Below, piece after piece: positions 53,444 through 61,888 of a stretch of 64,000 bases of DNA. Position numbers and translations under genes: made by a program. The notes under the pieces were generated by a model. That model saw only the letters and a list, made by a program, of their open reading frames with translations. It was not told the DNA's origin and did no database searches. Numbering within the stretch: position 1 is the stretch's first letter; the number at the start of each line of letters is the position of its first letter. The DNA is taken from assembly GCF_009695865.1 (NCBI RefSeq), contig NZ_VUNB01000006.1:113109-177108 (forward strand), given 5' to 3'. The DNA comes from Allobaileyella intestinalis. GTDB taxonomy: Bacteria > Bacillota > Clostridia > Peptostreptococcales > Anaerovoracaceae.

Positions 53444-53671
53444 ATGGTTTTTGAGAAGGTTAAGAGTTTTGTAGTTGAGCAGCTTGGTGTAGATCCTGAT
53501 CAGGTTGAGATGGACACAAATCTTATGAAAGATCTGGAAGCAGATTCACTGGATGCAGTTGAGATTATTCTTGCTGTTGAGGACGAGTACGGTCTGGACA
53601 TCCCAGATGAGACAGCAGAGAAGTTTGAGACAGTTAGAGATCTGGTTGAATACGTAGAAGCAAACAAGTAA
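53444..53671 (+). CDS. acpP: Acyl carrier protein
   Basis: 75 residues starting at ATG 53444 (GGAGGAAAAT in front; the frame extends to 53420). The four-helix carrier protein with the phosphopantetheine site Ser35 in EADSLDAVE. Carries acyl chains in fatty acid synthesis. It stands alone ahead of rex and apart from other fab genes. The sequence is acidic throughout, as is normal for AcpP. Confidence 0.95.
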   Translation: MVFEKVKSFVVEQLGVDPDQVEMDTNLMKDLEADSLDAVEIILAVEDEYGLDIPDETAEKFETVRDLVEYVEANK

Positions 53672-53725
53672 GATCCGCAGGTTATTTGGGCTGAATCACT
53701 ACTTGGGAAACGGGCAGAGGAAAAG

Positions 53726-54376
53726 ATGAAAAATAACGGCACAAAAATCTCCAATGCGATTGTACGCAGGCTTCCAAGATACAGAAGATATCTTGGGGAG
53801 CTTAAGAGACAGGGAGTAGAAAAAATATCTTCTAATGAGCTCAGCAGTTTAATAGGATATACTGCTTCACAGATAAGGCAGGATCTGAATACATTTGGAG
53901 GATTCGGACAGCAGGGGTACGGATACAGCGTTGATTATCTGTATGAGGAAATCAATAAGATTCTTGGACTGGACAGGGAGTATAAGACGGTAGTAGTTGG
54001 TGTGGGAAATCTCGGACAGGCTATTACAAATTATACTTACTATTACAAGATCGGATTTAACATCGTAGGACTGTTTGACGTAAATCCAAGGCTTATCGGA
54101 CTTCAGATAAACGGAGTACAGGTAAGGGATTCAGCTGAATTGGCTGAATATGTGAAAGACAACGACATAGATATCGGTATTATCTGTGTAAACAGGGAGC
54201 ATGCCCAGGACGTAGCTGACACCCTGATAGAAGGCGGAGTAGAGGGAATCTGGAACTTCGCACCTGTAGATCTGAAGATACCTGAAGATGTGGCAATTGA
54301 GAACGTTCACCTCAGCGAGAGCCTTCATACTCTTGCGTTCAAGATCAAGAACAACGAGAAGAACATGGAATACTAA
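53726..54376 (+). CDS. rex: Redox-sensing transcriptional repressor Rex
   Basis: 216 residues. N-terminal winged helix (AIVRRLPRYRRYLGELKRQG; SSNELSSLIGYTASQIRQDL) and C-terminal NAD(H)-binding Rossmann domain (VVGVGNLGQAITNYTYY; GLFDVNPRLIG). In Clostridia Rex represses fermentation and hydrogen/NADH-oxidising genes at a low NADH/NAD ratio. Not obviously co-transcribed with acpP (55-base gap). Its regulon may include the fermentation clusters here, but no full-length TTGTTAA-N4-TTAACAA palindrome was found. Confidence 0.96.
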   Translation: MKNNGTKISNAIVRRLPRYRRYLGELKRQGVEKISSNELSSLIGYTASQIRQDLNTFGGFGQQGYGYSVDYLYEEINKILGLDREYKTVVVGVGNLGQAITNYTYYYKIGFNIVGLFDVNPRLIGLQINGVQVRDSAELAEYVKDNDIDIGIICVNREHAQDVADTLIEGGVEGIWNFAPVDLKIPEDVAIENVHLSESLHTLAFKIKNNEKNMEY

Positions 54377-54454
54377 TTTAGTATCAATGGAATATTGACG
54401 GAGTCTTTCTCAATAACCCCGTCGTTCCGGAATTAATATTGCAACCCTTGGGCG

Positions 54455-54485
54455 GGAGTCGCACTTGATGCGGCTCCTGTTTTTG
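54455..54485 (+). terminator. Terminator after rex
   Basis: GGAGTCGCA (54455-54463) pairs with TGCGGCTCC (54469-54477) via one wobble, followed by TGTTTTTGTT. Confidence 0.85.
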
Positions 54486-54529
54486 TTGATCTGGGGCCAG
54501 ATATCAGGCCTTTGATGTGACTAATAAAA

Positions 54530-54557
54530 AACTGCCGCACCTTCAGGTGCAGCAGTT
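54530..54557 (-). terminator. Terminator of the minus-strand ferredoxin gene
   Basis: AACTGCCGCACC (54530-54541) and GGTGCAGCAGTT (54546-54557) form the hairpin; the minus strand continues with a T-run (A-run 54526-54531 on the plus strand). Confidence 0.85.
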
Positions 54558-54599
54558 CTCTTAAAGCGATTTTGCAAAATGCTGATATATCAATATCGA

Positions 54600-54770
54600 T
54601 TATTCAACCTCTGCAGGAGCGCCTACTGGGCAAACGCCAGCGCAAGCTCCGCAATCGATGCATGTATCCTCATCGATAACGTAAGGTGTACCCTCGGTAA
54701 TAGCCTCAACTGGGCAACCCTCAGCACAAGCTCCGCAACCGATGCAGTCATCACTGATTCTGTAAGCCAT
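54600..54770 (-). CDS. 2[4Fe-4S] ferredoxin
   Basis: 56-residue clostridial-type ferredoxin: MAYRISDDCIGCGACAEGCP and then DTCIDCGACAGVCPVGAP, two CxxCxxCxxxCP sets. Start at 54770 is preceded by AAGGAGGTAGAAACC. Low-potential electron carrier; a natural partner for the 2-oxoacid:ferredoxin oxidoreductase and for the reductive activator of the dehydratase at 57.2 kb. Its own terminator and ribosome site show it is a free-standing gene. Confidence 0.97.
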   Translation of the reverse strand: MAYRISDDCIGCGACAEGCPVEAITEGTPYVIDEDTCIDCGACAGVCPVGAPAEVE

Positions 54771-54932
54771 TGGTTTCTACCTCCTTGATTAAAATTCAGA
54801 CAACTGGATTATAACAGTGGGGTTTGATTTTGTAAAGTAATATTACAGTTACATATTTTATTCATTTTTCTTCAAAGCAGCACTTTCCCCCAGGCTTGCC
54901 TCCAGGAACAAAAAATGTGGTATCATCTGACT

Positions 54933-55847
54933 ATGGAAATAATATCATTTACAGGAAAAAGCGGCACCGGCAAAAGCTACCAGGCAGTGGGCCTCAGCAG
55001 AAGGCTCCGGGCCGATGCCATCATAGATGACGGACTTCTGATATACAAAGGACGGATAGTTGCCGGAAGATCGGCGAAGGCCTGCGCTTCTAAAGCTGCC
55101 GCCATGAGAACGGCACTTTTTAACTACGAGGACCAGCGCAATGAAGTTAAAGAGGCGCTGGAGCGTTACAAGCCGGCCAGGCTGATGATACTGGGAACAT
55201 CAGACAGAATGGTGGACTGGATAACCAAGGCCCTTGACCTCCATACAGCAGACCGGAGGGTTTACATAGAAGAGGTTTCCACTGCAGAAGACCGGGAGAA
55301 AGCTTCCTATTCAAGAAATCAGAGAGGGGAGCACGTTATTCCTGTGCCTTACATGCAGATAAGGAAAGACTTTGCAGGATATTTTCTGGATCCCATTAGG
55401 CGTTTCCGAAATCCTTCCATGCCTGAAGGACCAGCCCAGTCCGTAAGCACCATCGTGCGGCCGGCATACAGTTATGCAGGAAAATTCCAGATTGCACCGT
55501 CTGTTTTATCTGACATTGTGTACATAACTGCAGAAAGATATCACAAACATTTCCGGGTCGCAGACACCTATTCAAACAGGAACCCGGGAGAGCTGGATGT
55601 AGTCGTGGTTTTACATATTTTCTGGAAAAAAAGAATAATGAATCAGGTCGGGGACTTCCAGGAGAAGCTGAAAGACCAGATACAGTCTATGACAGCCTTT
55701 TCCGTAAGAAACATCAATGTGCAGATAAGGACAGTAACGGTGAAAAGAGAAGTGGCAATGGCCAGGAAGCGCAGGGAGGCAGTGAAACCTCTGACTGATT
55801 TAATGGGCAACGGTCACGGGTACTGGCAGGAGCAGGAGAGGAAGTAA
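54933..55847 (+). CDS. P-loop NTPase with Asp23/Gls24-like C-terminal domain
   Basis: 304 residues from ATG 54933. N-terminal P-loop GKSGTGKS (residues 8-15), then a small NTPase core with DDGLLIYKGRIVAGRSAKAC and LMILGTSDRMVDWI; it resembles adenylate-kinase/shikimate-kinase-type NTPases rather than ABC. The last ~110 residues (IAPSVLSDIVYITAERYHKHF; VVVVLHIFWKKRIMNQVGDFQEKL; VRNINVQIRTVTVKRE) have the repeated beta-alpha pattern of the Asp23/Gls24 family, an envelope-stress-associated domain. Fusion of the two is unusual; role unknown. It is followed directly (four bases) by ogg, so the two are translated together. Confidence 0.7.
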   Translation: MEIISFTGKSGTGKSYQAVGLSRRLRADAIIDDGLLIYKGRIVAGRSAKACASKAAAMRTALFNYEDQRNEVKEALERYKPARLMILGTSDRMVDWITKALDLHTADRRVYIEEVSTAEDREKASYSRNQRGEHVIPVPYMQIRKDFAGYFLDPIRRFRNPSMPEGPAQSVSTIVRPAYSYAGKFQIAPSVLSDIVYITAERYHKHFRVADTYSNRNPGELDVVVVLHIFWKKRIMNQVGDFQEKLKDQIQSMTAFSVRNINVQIRTVTVKREVAMARKRREAVKPLTDLMGNGHGYWQEQERK

Positions 55848-55851
55848 TCAA

Positions 55852-56721
55852 TTGAACAGAATAATTTTTGAGAACGTAAGAGATATAGATCTTGATCACA
55901 TTTTTCAGTGCGGCCAGTGTTTCCGGTGGATTCCTGAGGACAATAATGACAGCAGCTCCACAGGCCGCTACAGAGGCGTGGCCGGATCTTATTTTTGCCA
56001 GGCAGAGCTGGAAAAAAATGATGAGTTTGCCGGAACTCTTACGCTGAATGTGACAGGAGGAGATGAAAAGTTCTGGAGAGACTACTTTGACCTTGACAGG
56101 GATTACGGCCAGATCAAGGAAAAACTTGTTGAACAGGAACCCAGGATTTCGGCAGCCACAAGAGAAGGCGGAGGAATAAGAATACTTAACCAGGATTTCT
56201 GGGAAGTGCTCATATCCTTTATCGTTTCTCAGAACAACAATATTCCAAGGATAATGAAATGCATTGAAGGCCTTTGTTCTGCCTTCGGAGAACCGGTTTA
56301 CCGTGATTTGGACGGGAAAACCTGGTACAGTTTTCCAAAGCCGGAAGCCCTTCTTGGAAAAACTGAAGAAGACCTGAAGGAAATCAAGCTGGGGTACAGA
56401 GACTCATATATAGTAAGAGCAGCGGACAAGTTCCTCAAAAACGGCATACCGGCGGGAACCATGGAGGAAAAAAGAAAACAGCTCCTTGAGTACCACGGAA
56501 TCGGCCCGAAGGTGGCGGACTGTATTATGCTTTTCGGATGCAGGGAGTTTACGGCATTTCCTGTAGACACCTGGGTCAAGACAATAATGAATGACATGTA
56601 CGGCTTTGAGAAAAAAGATATAAAGGGAATGCAGGCTTTCGCCAGAGAACGGTTCGGCGATTTGAGAGGATTCGCCCAGCAATATCTTTTCTATCTGTAC
56701 AGGGATAAAGGAATTAAATAG
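55852..56721 (+). CDS. 8-oxoguanine DNA glycosylase (Ogg-type)
   Basis: 289-residue base-excision enzyme removing 8-oxoguanine. The N-terminal OGG_N-like domain (DIDLDHIFQCGQCFRW; FWRDYFDLDRDYGQI) and the HhH-GPD core with hairpin LLEYHGIGPKVADCIMLFG and catalytic AFPVDTWVKTIM (Lys in the hairpin, Asp before Thr) identify the OGG1-like rather than MutM type. TTG start with GGAAG just upstream. It is the second gene of a pair with the P-loop/Asp23-like protein. Confidence 0.92.
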   Translation: MNRIIFENVRDIDLDHIFQCGQCFRWIPEDNNDSSSTGRYRGVAGSYFCQAELEKNDEFAGTLTLNVTGGDEKFWRDYFDLDRDYGQIKEKLVEQEPRISAATREGGGIRILNQDFWEVLISFIVSQNNNIPRIMKCIEGLCSAFGEPVYRDLDGKTWYSFPKPEALLGKTEEDLKEIKLGYRDSYIVRAADKFLKNGIPAGTMEEKRKQLLEYHGIGPKVADCIMLFGCREFTAFPVDTWVKTIMNDMYGFEKKDIKGMQAFARERFGDLRGFAQQYLFYLYRDKGIK

Positions 56722-57110
56722 AGTTTTGAGAAACACCCCCATTGATTGATATGTGTCCGGGATTCTGGGTACATATCAATCCATGGGGGCTTTTATATTG
56801 TCAATATCAGAGATTGTTAAAATTGATAATCATTATAACTTCAAAAATGATATAAGAGTAACAAATATGTATATATATGCATATAAAATGAATATATATA
56901 GGCCGATTCTGTATATAGCTTTGAAACAATATTAAGAAGAGCCTGGAGCCTATATGGAAAAAATATATCGTGCACGATGCGAAATGCATTGCACTATGTG
57001 CACTGAAACCCTTGAAATTACAAGGATGAAAAAATTTTTTAAAAAATTGCAAAGCCCTTCTTACAAGCGGAGTTTAGCGGAATAATGTCCGCAATTGGCG
57101 GAATGGGTAT
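56722..57110 (+). other. AT-rich intergenic region upstream of the dehydratase cluster, with several regulatory-like sites
   Basis: Contains, in order: a long terminator hairpin (56736-56789); TGATAATCATTATAA (56824-56838), which resembles a Fur 7-1-7 box with two mismatches; the perfect palindrome ATCGTGCACGAT (56967-56978) with nearby TGCAC-TAT-GTGCA (near 56990-57002); and GCGGA/TCCGC (57077-57092). No coding sequence is convincing here. Confidence 0.6.
56736..56795 (+). terminator. Terminator after the ogg gene
   Basis: CCCCCAT...TTGATATGT (56736-56754) pairs with ACATATCAA...ATGGGGG (56771-56789), followed by CTTTTAT. Confidence 0.85.
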
Positions 57111-57138
57111 TTGACAATTGTATAACAAAATGTATAAT
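57111..57138 (+). promoter_or_regulatory. Promoter of the 2-hydroxyacyl-CoA dehydratase cluster
   Basis: TTGACA (57111-57116), 16-base spacer, TATAAT (57133-57138): consensus boxes. TTGTTAA (57154-57160) just inside the transcript resembles one half of a Rex site. Confidence 0.8.
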
Positions 57139-57215
57139 CAAAACGTAAGATATTTGTTAAAAAAATCCCAATACTTAACCTTACAGGTGAATTCGGAAGG
57201 TTCGATGGAGGAAAC

Positions 57216-57998
57216 ATGTACACTCTGGGCGTCGATATAGGTTCTACAACTTCAAAATGCGTAATCATGAATGATGGCAGTGATATTGTAGCTACCAGCC
57301 TTGAAATAGGAGGGATGGGCACATCCGGACCTGAGGATTCAGTAAGAGAAGTTCTTGACTCTGCCGGACTCAACAGAGATGACATAGCCAGGACAATTGC
57401 CACCGGTTACGGCAGGATGAAATATGAGGATGCCGACGGAGAGGTCAGTGAGCTTACATGCCACGCCCTGGGTGCCAGCCATATTTTCCAGGGCCTGAGA
57501 ACTGTAATAGATATTGGCGGTCAGGACGCGAAGATCATTTCTCTTTCTAGTGACGGGCGAATGACAAACTTCGTTATGAATGACAAATGTGCTGCTGGTA
57601 CAGGCCGTTTCCTGGATGTTATGGCAAACATACTCCGCATTGATGTGAATGATATGGGTAAGCTTGCAGAACAGGCTGGCCAGCCTGCATCTATATCCAG
57701 CACCTGTACGGTATTTGCAGAATCTGAAGTAATCAGCCAGCTTGCCAACGGCGTGAAACTGCCGGAGCTGGTTGCAGGCATCTGTGACAGCGTTGCATCA
57801 AGAGTCAGTGCTCTTGCCAGAAGAGCAGGGGTCAGGGAGAAGGTGTGCATGTCCGGAGGGGTTGCTCACAACGATGCAGTTAGAAAGGCCCTTGAGAAGA
57901 AACTGGAAGTCAGCATAGAGACGAGCCCCTTGTCCCAGCACTTCGGAGCTGCGGGAGCTGCCATATACGCTTACAGACAGGAGCTGAGAAATAAATAA
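57216..57998 (+). CDS. 2-hydroxyacyl-CoA dehydratase activator (HgdC/HadI type)
   Basis: Homodimeric ATPase with one [4Fe-4S] cluster shared between subunits; ATP hydrolysis drives a single electron into the dehydratase. 260 residues of ASKHA fold: GVDIGSTTSKCV, ATGYGRM, DIGGQDAK. Cluster ligands appear as the Cys in NDKCAAGTGRF (~124) and STCTVFAESEV (~166). Extremely oxygen-sensitive in this family. GGAGGAAAC precedes the ATG; first gene of the cluster. Confidence 0.95.
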   Translation: MYTLGVDIGSTTSKCVIMNDGSDIVATSLEIGGMGTSGPEDSVREVLDSAGLNRDDIARTIATGYGRMKYEDADGEVSELTCHALGASHIFQGLRTVIDIGGQDAKIISLSSDGRMTNFVMNDKCAAGTGRFLDVMANILRIDVNDMGKLAEQAGQPASISSTCTVFAESEVISQLANGVKLPELVAGICDSVASRVSALARRAGVREKVCMSGGVAHNDAVRKALEKKLEVSIETSPLSQHFGAAGAAIYAYRQELRNK

Positions 57999-58075
57999 AC
58001 CTGGTAAATAACAGCCTTACAGGCTGATGAACAATCAACATATCTGAAGTACTTAACCATCAGGAGGAATTTGAA

Positions 58076-59335
58076 ATGGCTGAAGAAAAGAAAGAAGTCA
58101 AGAAATCCCGTCCACCGCTGGATCCTAACTCAGCTAAATACAAGCTGGGAAAGATCGCAGGAGATGCATTCAAGGATGCAATTGCCGCAAAGGCGGCAGG
58201 AAAACCAGTGGCATGGGTCTCCAGTAATTTCCCTGTGGAGATTCCTGAAACCCTGGGACTGGCTACAGCATACCCTGAGAACCAGGCTGCAGGTATTGCG
58301 GCAAGAGGAGCCGGCGAGAGAATGTGCACAGTGGCAGAGGAAGAAGGTTATTCCAACGATATCTGCGCATACGCCAGAGTAAGCCTTGCCTATGCAAAAC
58401 TGAAAGAGTGTCCTGAGCAGGATGTGGCAATGCCGGACGTGCTTCTTTGCTGCAACAACATCTGCAACTGCATGATCAAGTGGTACGAGAACCTTTCCAA
58501 GGAACTTAACATACCGATGATAATGCTGGACATTCCGTTCAATCCTGATTATGAAGTGTCAGATGCTGAAGTTCAGTACGTAACAGCGCAGTTCTGGGAT
58601 GCAGTCCATCAGCTTGAGAAACTGTTCGATCTTAAGTGGGATGACAAAAGATTTGAAGAAGTTACAGGCTTCAGCTGCAGGTCCAGCAGAGCATGGCTGG
58701 CAGCTACAGAGTGTGCAAGATATGTTCCTTCACCGTTTAACGGATTTGACCTGCTGAATCACATGGCAGTAATGGTAACAGCCAGAGGCAAGAAGGAAGC
58801 CGGCGAAGCCATGGAAACTCTTCTCAAAGAATATGAGGACAACCACAAGAACGGCAAGAGCACCTTCCGCACAGAAGAGAAATACAGAATCATGTTCGAA
58901 GGAATTGCATGCTGGCCATATCTGAGAGTCACATCTCACGGCCTTAAGGACAGAGGCATAAACATGGTCACAACCATCTACGCAGATGCCTTCGGATTCG
59001 ACTATCACAGTTTCGATGAAATGATCAGAGCTTACTGCTCTGTACCGAATGCAATAAATCTTGAGAAATCCAGAGACAAACGTATCAAGCTTTGCAAGGA
59101 CAATCACGTTGAAGGACTTCTGGTTCACACAAACAGATCCTGTAAGCTCTGGAGCGGATTTATGTACGAGATGAGCCGCCAGATCGGTGAAGCATGCGGC
59201 ATTCCAGTAGCAAGCTTCGACGGAGACCAGGCGGATCCGAGAAACTTCTCTGAAGCCCAGTACGATACGAGAGTACAGGGGCTCATGGAGATAATGGAAG
59301 CAAACAAACAGGCAAAACAGGAGAAGGGAGAATAA
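58076..59335 (+). CDS. 2-hydroxyacyl-CoA dehydratase, subunit B (HadB/FldB-like)
   Basis: 419 residues. One of two related subunits, each with a [4Fe-4S] cluster, that remove water from (R)-2-hydroxyacyl-CoA by a ketyl-radical mechanism. Conserved: LATAYPENQAAGIAARGAGE, CCNNICNCMIKWYE (cluster Cys), FDGDQADPRNFSEAQ. AGGAGGAATTTGAA before the ATG. Substrate could be 2-hydroxyisocaproyl-, phenyllactyl- or glutaryl-type; the sequence fits HadB/FldB. Confidence 0.93.
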   Translation: MAEEKKEVKKSRPPLDPNSAKYKLGKIAGDAFKDAIAAKAAGKPVAWVSSNFPVEIPETLGLATAYPENQAAGIAARGAGERMCTVAEEEGYSNDICAYARVSLAYAKLKECPEQDVAMPDVLLCCNNICNCMIKWYENLSKELNIPMIMLDIPFNPDYEVSDAEVQYVTAQFWDAVHQLEKLFDLKWDDKRFEEVTGFSCRSSRAWLAATECARYVPSPFNGFDLLNHMAVMVTARGKKEAGEAMETLLKEYEDNHKNGKSTFRTEEKYRIMFEGIACWPYLRVTSHGLKDRGINMVTTIYADAFGFDYHSFDEMIRAYCSVPNAINLEKSRDKRIKLCKDNHVEGLLVHTNRSCKLWSGFMYEMSRQIGEACGIPVASFDGDQADPRNFSEAQYDTRVQGLMEIMEANKQAKQEKGE

Positions 59336-59338
59336 AAA

Positions 59339-60454
59339 ATGAACAGAGACCTAATTGAGAAATTCCATCAGGTAGCTGTATCTCCGAAGGCCCAGAAAGA
59401 CAAGTATCTGGCTGCAGGAGAAAAAGTTGTTCTGACAGCTCCTGTGTATACCCCTGAGGAGATCATTCATTCTATGGGATTTGTACCTATGGGTGCATGG
59501 GGAGCAGATATTGAACTTAACAGGGCAAAGGAATACTTCCCTGCATTTATGTGCTCCATAGTTCAGTCAATTCTGGAACTGGGAATGACTGGTGAGTATC
59601 AGGGCGTAGATGCCCTGGTAGTTCCTTCTCTCTGCGACACTCTGAAGTGCCTGGGAGAAAACTGGAAATACGGAGTGCCATCAATTCCGTTCATTCCAAT
59701 GACATATCCGCAGAACAGAAAGCCTGAATATGGCATTAAGTTCACCATGGCAGGTTATGAAAGAGTAATCAGAGATCTGGAAAAGGTAGGCGGCAAGTTT
59801 GATGAAAACAAGCTGGCAGAATCCATAAAGATCTACAACAGACACAATCAGGTAATGAGAGAGCTGGACGAAATCCTTGCTGTTCACCCTGAAGTAACTG
59901 CAGCCCAGAGAAGTGACATCTACAAAAGCGCATTTTTCATGAAAAAAGAAGAACACACCGCTCTTGTGGAACAGCTGATTGAAGATCTGAAAGGAAGCGA
60001 GTCTGGAGAGGAAAAACTCCCTGTAATGGTGTCTGGAATTCTTACAGACGCTCCTGGACTTAACAAGATCTTCGATGACCTGGGAATGCACATCGTTGCA
60101 GATGACGTGGCAGCTCAGACTAGACAGTACAGAACAGATGCTCCTGAAGGCAATGACCCTCTCAGGGATCTTGCTCAGAAGTTTGCTGACATGAACGACT
60201 GCTCCGTCCTTTATGATCAGGAAAAGCACAGACCGAATCTGATCGTTGAGACGGCAAAGGCCAGAGGAGCAAAGGGCCTGATTGTAGTCCTGACCAAGTT
60301 CTGCGACCCTGAAGAGTTTGATTACGTGATGATCAAGAGAGCCTGTGATGATGCGGGAATACCGGTGGCACTGGTAGAAGTGGACAGGCAGATGAAGGAG
60401 TTTGAACAGGTTCGCACAAATCTGGAAACCTTCAGAGATGTACTGACAATGTAG
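59339..60454 (+). CDS. 2-hydroxyacyl-CoA dehydratase, subunit C (HadC/FldC-like)
   Basis: 371 residues, the second subunit of the dehydratase. Conserved Cys in FMCSIVQSILELGM and LCDTLKCLGENWKYG; C-terminal KFCDPEEFDYVMIKRACDDA gives another cluster-ligand Cys. It begins three bases after the B subunit stop, so the two are made in equal amounts. Together with subunit B it forms the heterodimer activated by the gene at 57.2 kb. Confidence 0.93.
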   Translation: MNRDLIEKFHQVAVSPKAQKDKYLAAGEKVVLTAPVYTPEEIIHSMGFVPMGAWGADIELNRAKEYFPAFMCSIVQSILELGMTGEYQGVDALVVPSLCDTLKCLGENWKYGVPSIPFIPMTYPQNRKPEYGIKFTMAGYERVIRDLEKVGGKFDENKLAESIKIYNRHNQVMRELDEILAVHPEVTAAQRSDIYKSAFFMKKEEHTALVEQLIEDLKGSESGEEKLPVMVSGILTDAPGLNKIFDDLGMHIVADDVAAQTRQYRTDAPEGNDPLRDLAQKFADMNDCSVLYDQEKHRPNLIVETAKARGAKGLIVVLTKFCDPEEFDYVMIKRACDDAGIPVALVEVDRQMKEFEQVRTNLETFRDVLTM

Positions 60455-60541
60455 TGAAGACTTGAAAATTCCGGTGTTCCTGCCGGAATTCAGATAACAG
60501 TTGGTGATCCGGCCTGTGCCGGAACTTAAAAGGAGGAAGAA

Positions 60542-61786
60542 ATGAGTGAAGTAAAGCGCCCTCTTGAAGGAGTGAAGGTCGTAGAGATGGCAACATTCAT
60601 TGCCGCTCCATGTACGGCTCGTTTCCTTGCAGATCTGGGAGCAGACGTTATCAAGGTTGAGGCCCCTAAGGGCGATCCGCTGAGATACACTGCTGTTAAT
60701 GAGGGAAGGCCTCTGGACCAGAAGGAAAATACTTCCTATGACCTGGAAAATGCCGGGAAGCGCTGCGTGGCACTGAACACAAAGACGGAAGAAGGAAGAG
60801 AAGCACTGGAGAAGCTGATTTCTGAAGCAGACATCTTCATCTGCAACTGGCGTCAGGGCCCTCTCAAGAGAGCAGGACTTGACTGGGAGACACTCCATGC
60901 AAAGTATCCAAAGCTGGTAATGGGATATATTTCAGGCTACGGAGAGAAGGGACCTGACAAGGACCTGCCGGGCTTCGATTTCACAGCATTCTATGCCCGC
61001 GGAGGAATTCTGGGACCACTGAGAGACAAGAAGAGCACTCCGATGTTGACAGTACAGGGCTTTGGAGATCACCAGGTAGCAATGAACCTGGCAGCAGGAG
61101 TTCTGGCTGCACTGTACAGAGCAAAGATGACAGGTGAAGGAGATCAGGTCATCGTATCTCTGTTCCACAGTGCGGTATGGGATGTTTCTCTGATGCTTCA
61201 GGCCAGCCAGTACGGATCAGACAGCTGTAAGTTCCCGATGGAGAGATGGGAGAACGGAAATCCTCTCACAATGTGTTACAGAACGAAGGACGATCAGTGG
61301 CTGCAGATCGCAATGCCTCAGTATGACAGACATTATCCTGTTCTGATGAACGCCATGGGACATCCTGAGATGGCTGATGACCCAAGATTTTATCCTCAGA
61401 AGAATCTGGTTCCAAACAGAAAAATCTTCTCAGAGTGGATTTCAGATCAGTTTGCTCAGAGAGACTGTGCAGAGTGGTGCAAGATTTTGGATGATGCGGA
61501 CCTGCCTTATGCAGTAGCCCAGAACTGGGATACCCTGCTTGTAGATAAACAGGCCTGGGCTTCAGATATTTTCTACGAAATGGAGTACAGCAACGGAAAC
61601 AAGCGTACTCTCGTAAGACCGCCGGTAATGTTCAAGGAAATGGGACTGCCTGAATACAACAGAGGACCATACCTGGGCGAGCAGACTGAGTCAGTTCTCA
61701 AGGAACTTGGATACTCAGATGAAAAAGTGGCTGAAATGATTAGCGATGGTGCTGCAGTTCCAATGGACCCGGCACTAAGGGATTAA
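60542..61786 (+). CDS. Family III CoA-transferase (HadA/FldA-like)
   Basis: 414 residues of the CaiB/BaiF (formyl-CoA transferase) family. Moves CoA to the 2-hydroxyacid so the dehydratase can act. Blocks: VVEMATFIAAPCTARFLADL, DVIKVEAPKGDPLR, and GFDFTAFYARGG with the likely catalytic Asp (~147). No membrane parts. AAAGGAGGAAGA stands before the ATG. Part of the had-type cluster, matching hadA in organisms that ferment leucine or aromatic amino acids. Confidence 0.92.
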   Translation: MSEVKRPLEGVKVVEMATFIAAPCTARFLADLGADVIKVEAPKGDPLRYTAVNEGRPLDQKENTSYDLENAGKRCVALNTKTEEGREALEKLISEADIFICNWRQGPLKRAGLDWETLHAKYPKLVMGYISGYGEKGPDKDLPGFDFTAFYARGGILGPLRDKKSTPMLTVQGFGDHQVAMNLAAGVLAALYRAKMTGEGDQVIVSLFHSAVWDVSLMLQASQYGSDSCKFPMERWENGNPLTMCYRTKDDQWLQIAMPQYDRHYPVLMNAMGHPEMADDPRFYPQKNLVPNRKIFSEWISDQFAQRDCAEWCKILDDADLPYAVAQNWDTLLVDKQAWASDIFYEMEYSNGNKRTLVRPPVMFKEMGLPEYNRGPYLGEQTESVLKELGYSDEKVAEMISDGAAVPMDPALRD

Positions 61787-61800
61787 TCAATAATTGATGC

Positions 61801-61851
61801 CCCGGAGAGGAGGATTTCCCCAACCCTTTCCAAGTCTCCGGGAATTTAAAG
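61801..61851 (+). repeat. Inverted repeat between the CoA-transferase and dehydrogenase genes
   Basis: CCCGGAGA and TCTCCGGG form an ~8-bp stem with a ~30-base loop. No T-run follows, so it may be an mRNA-stability or processing element rather than a terminator. Confidence 0.4.
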
Positions 61852-61888
61852 ATCTCATAGAGAATCAAGTAATATGAGGAGGATTGTT

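Noticed and set aside
56753..56935. 60-codon frame in the AT-rich region ahead of the dehydratase cluster
   Set aside because: Begins inside the terminator hairpin, has no ribosome site, and its translation is dominated by AT-rich codons.
59681..60898. 405-codon open frame on the minus strand
   Set aside because: Antisense to the dehydratase C and CoA-transferase genes, with low-complexity Cys/Ser/His-rich translation; an artefact of their codon bias.
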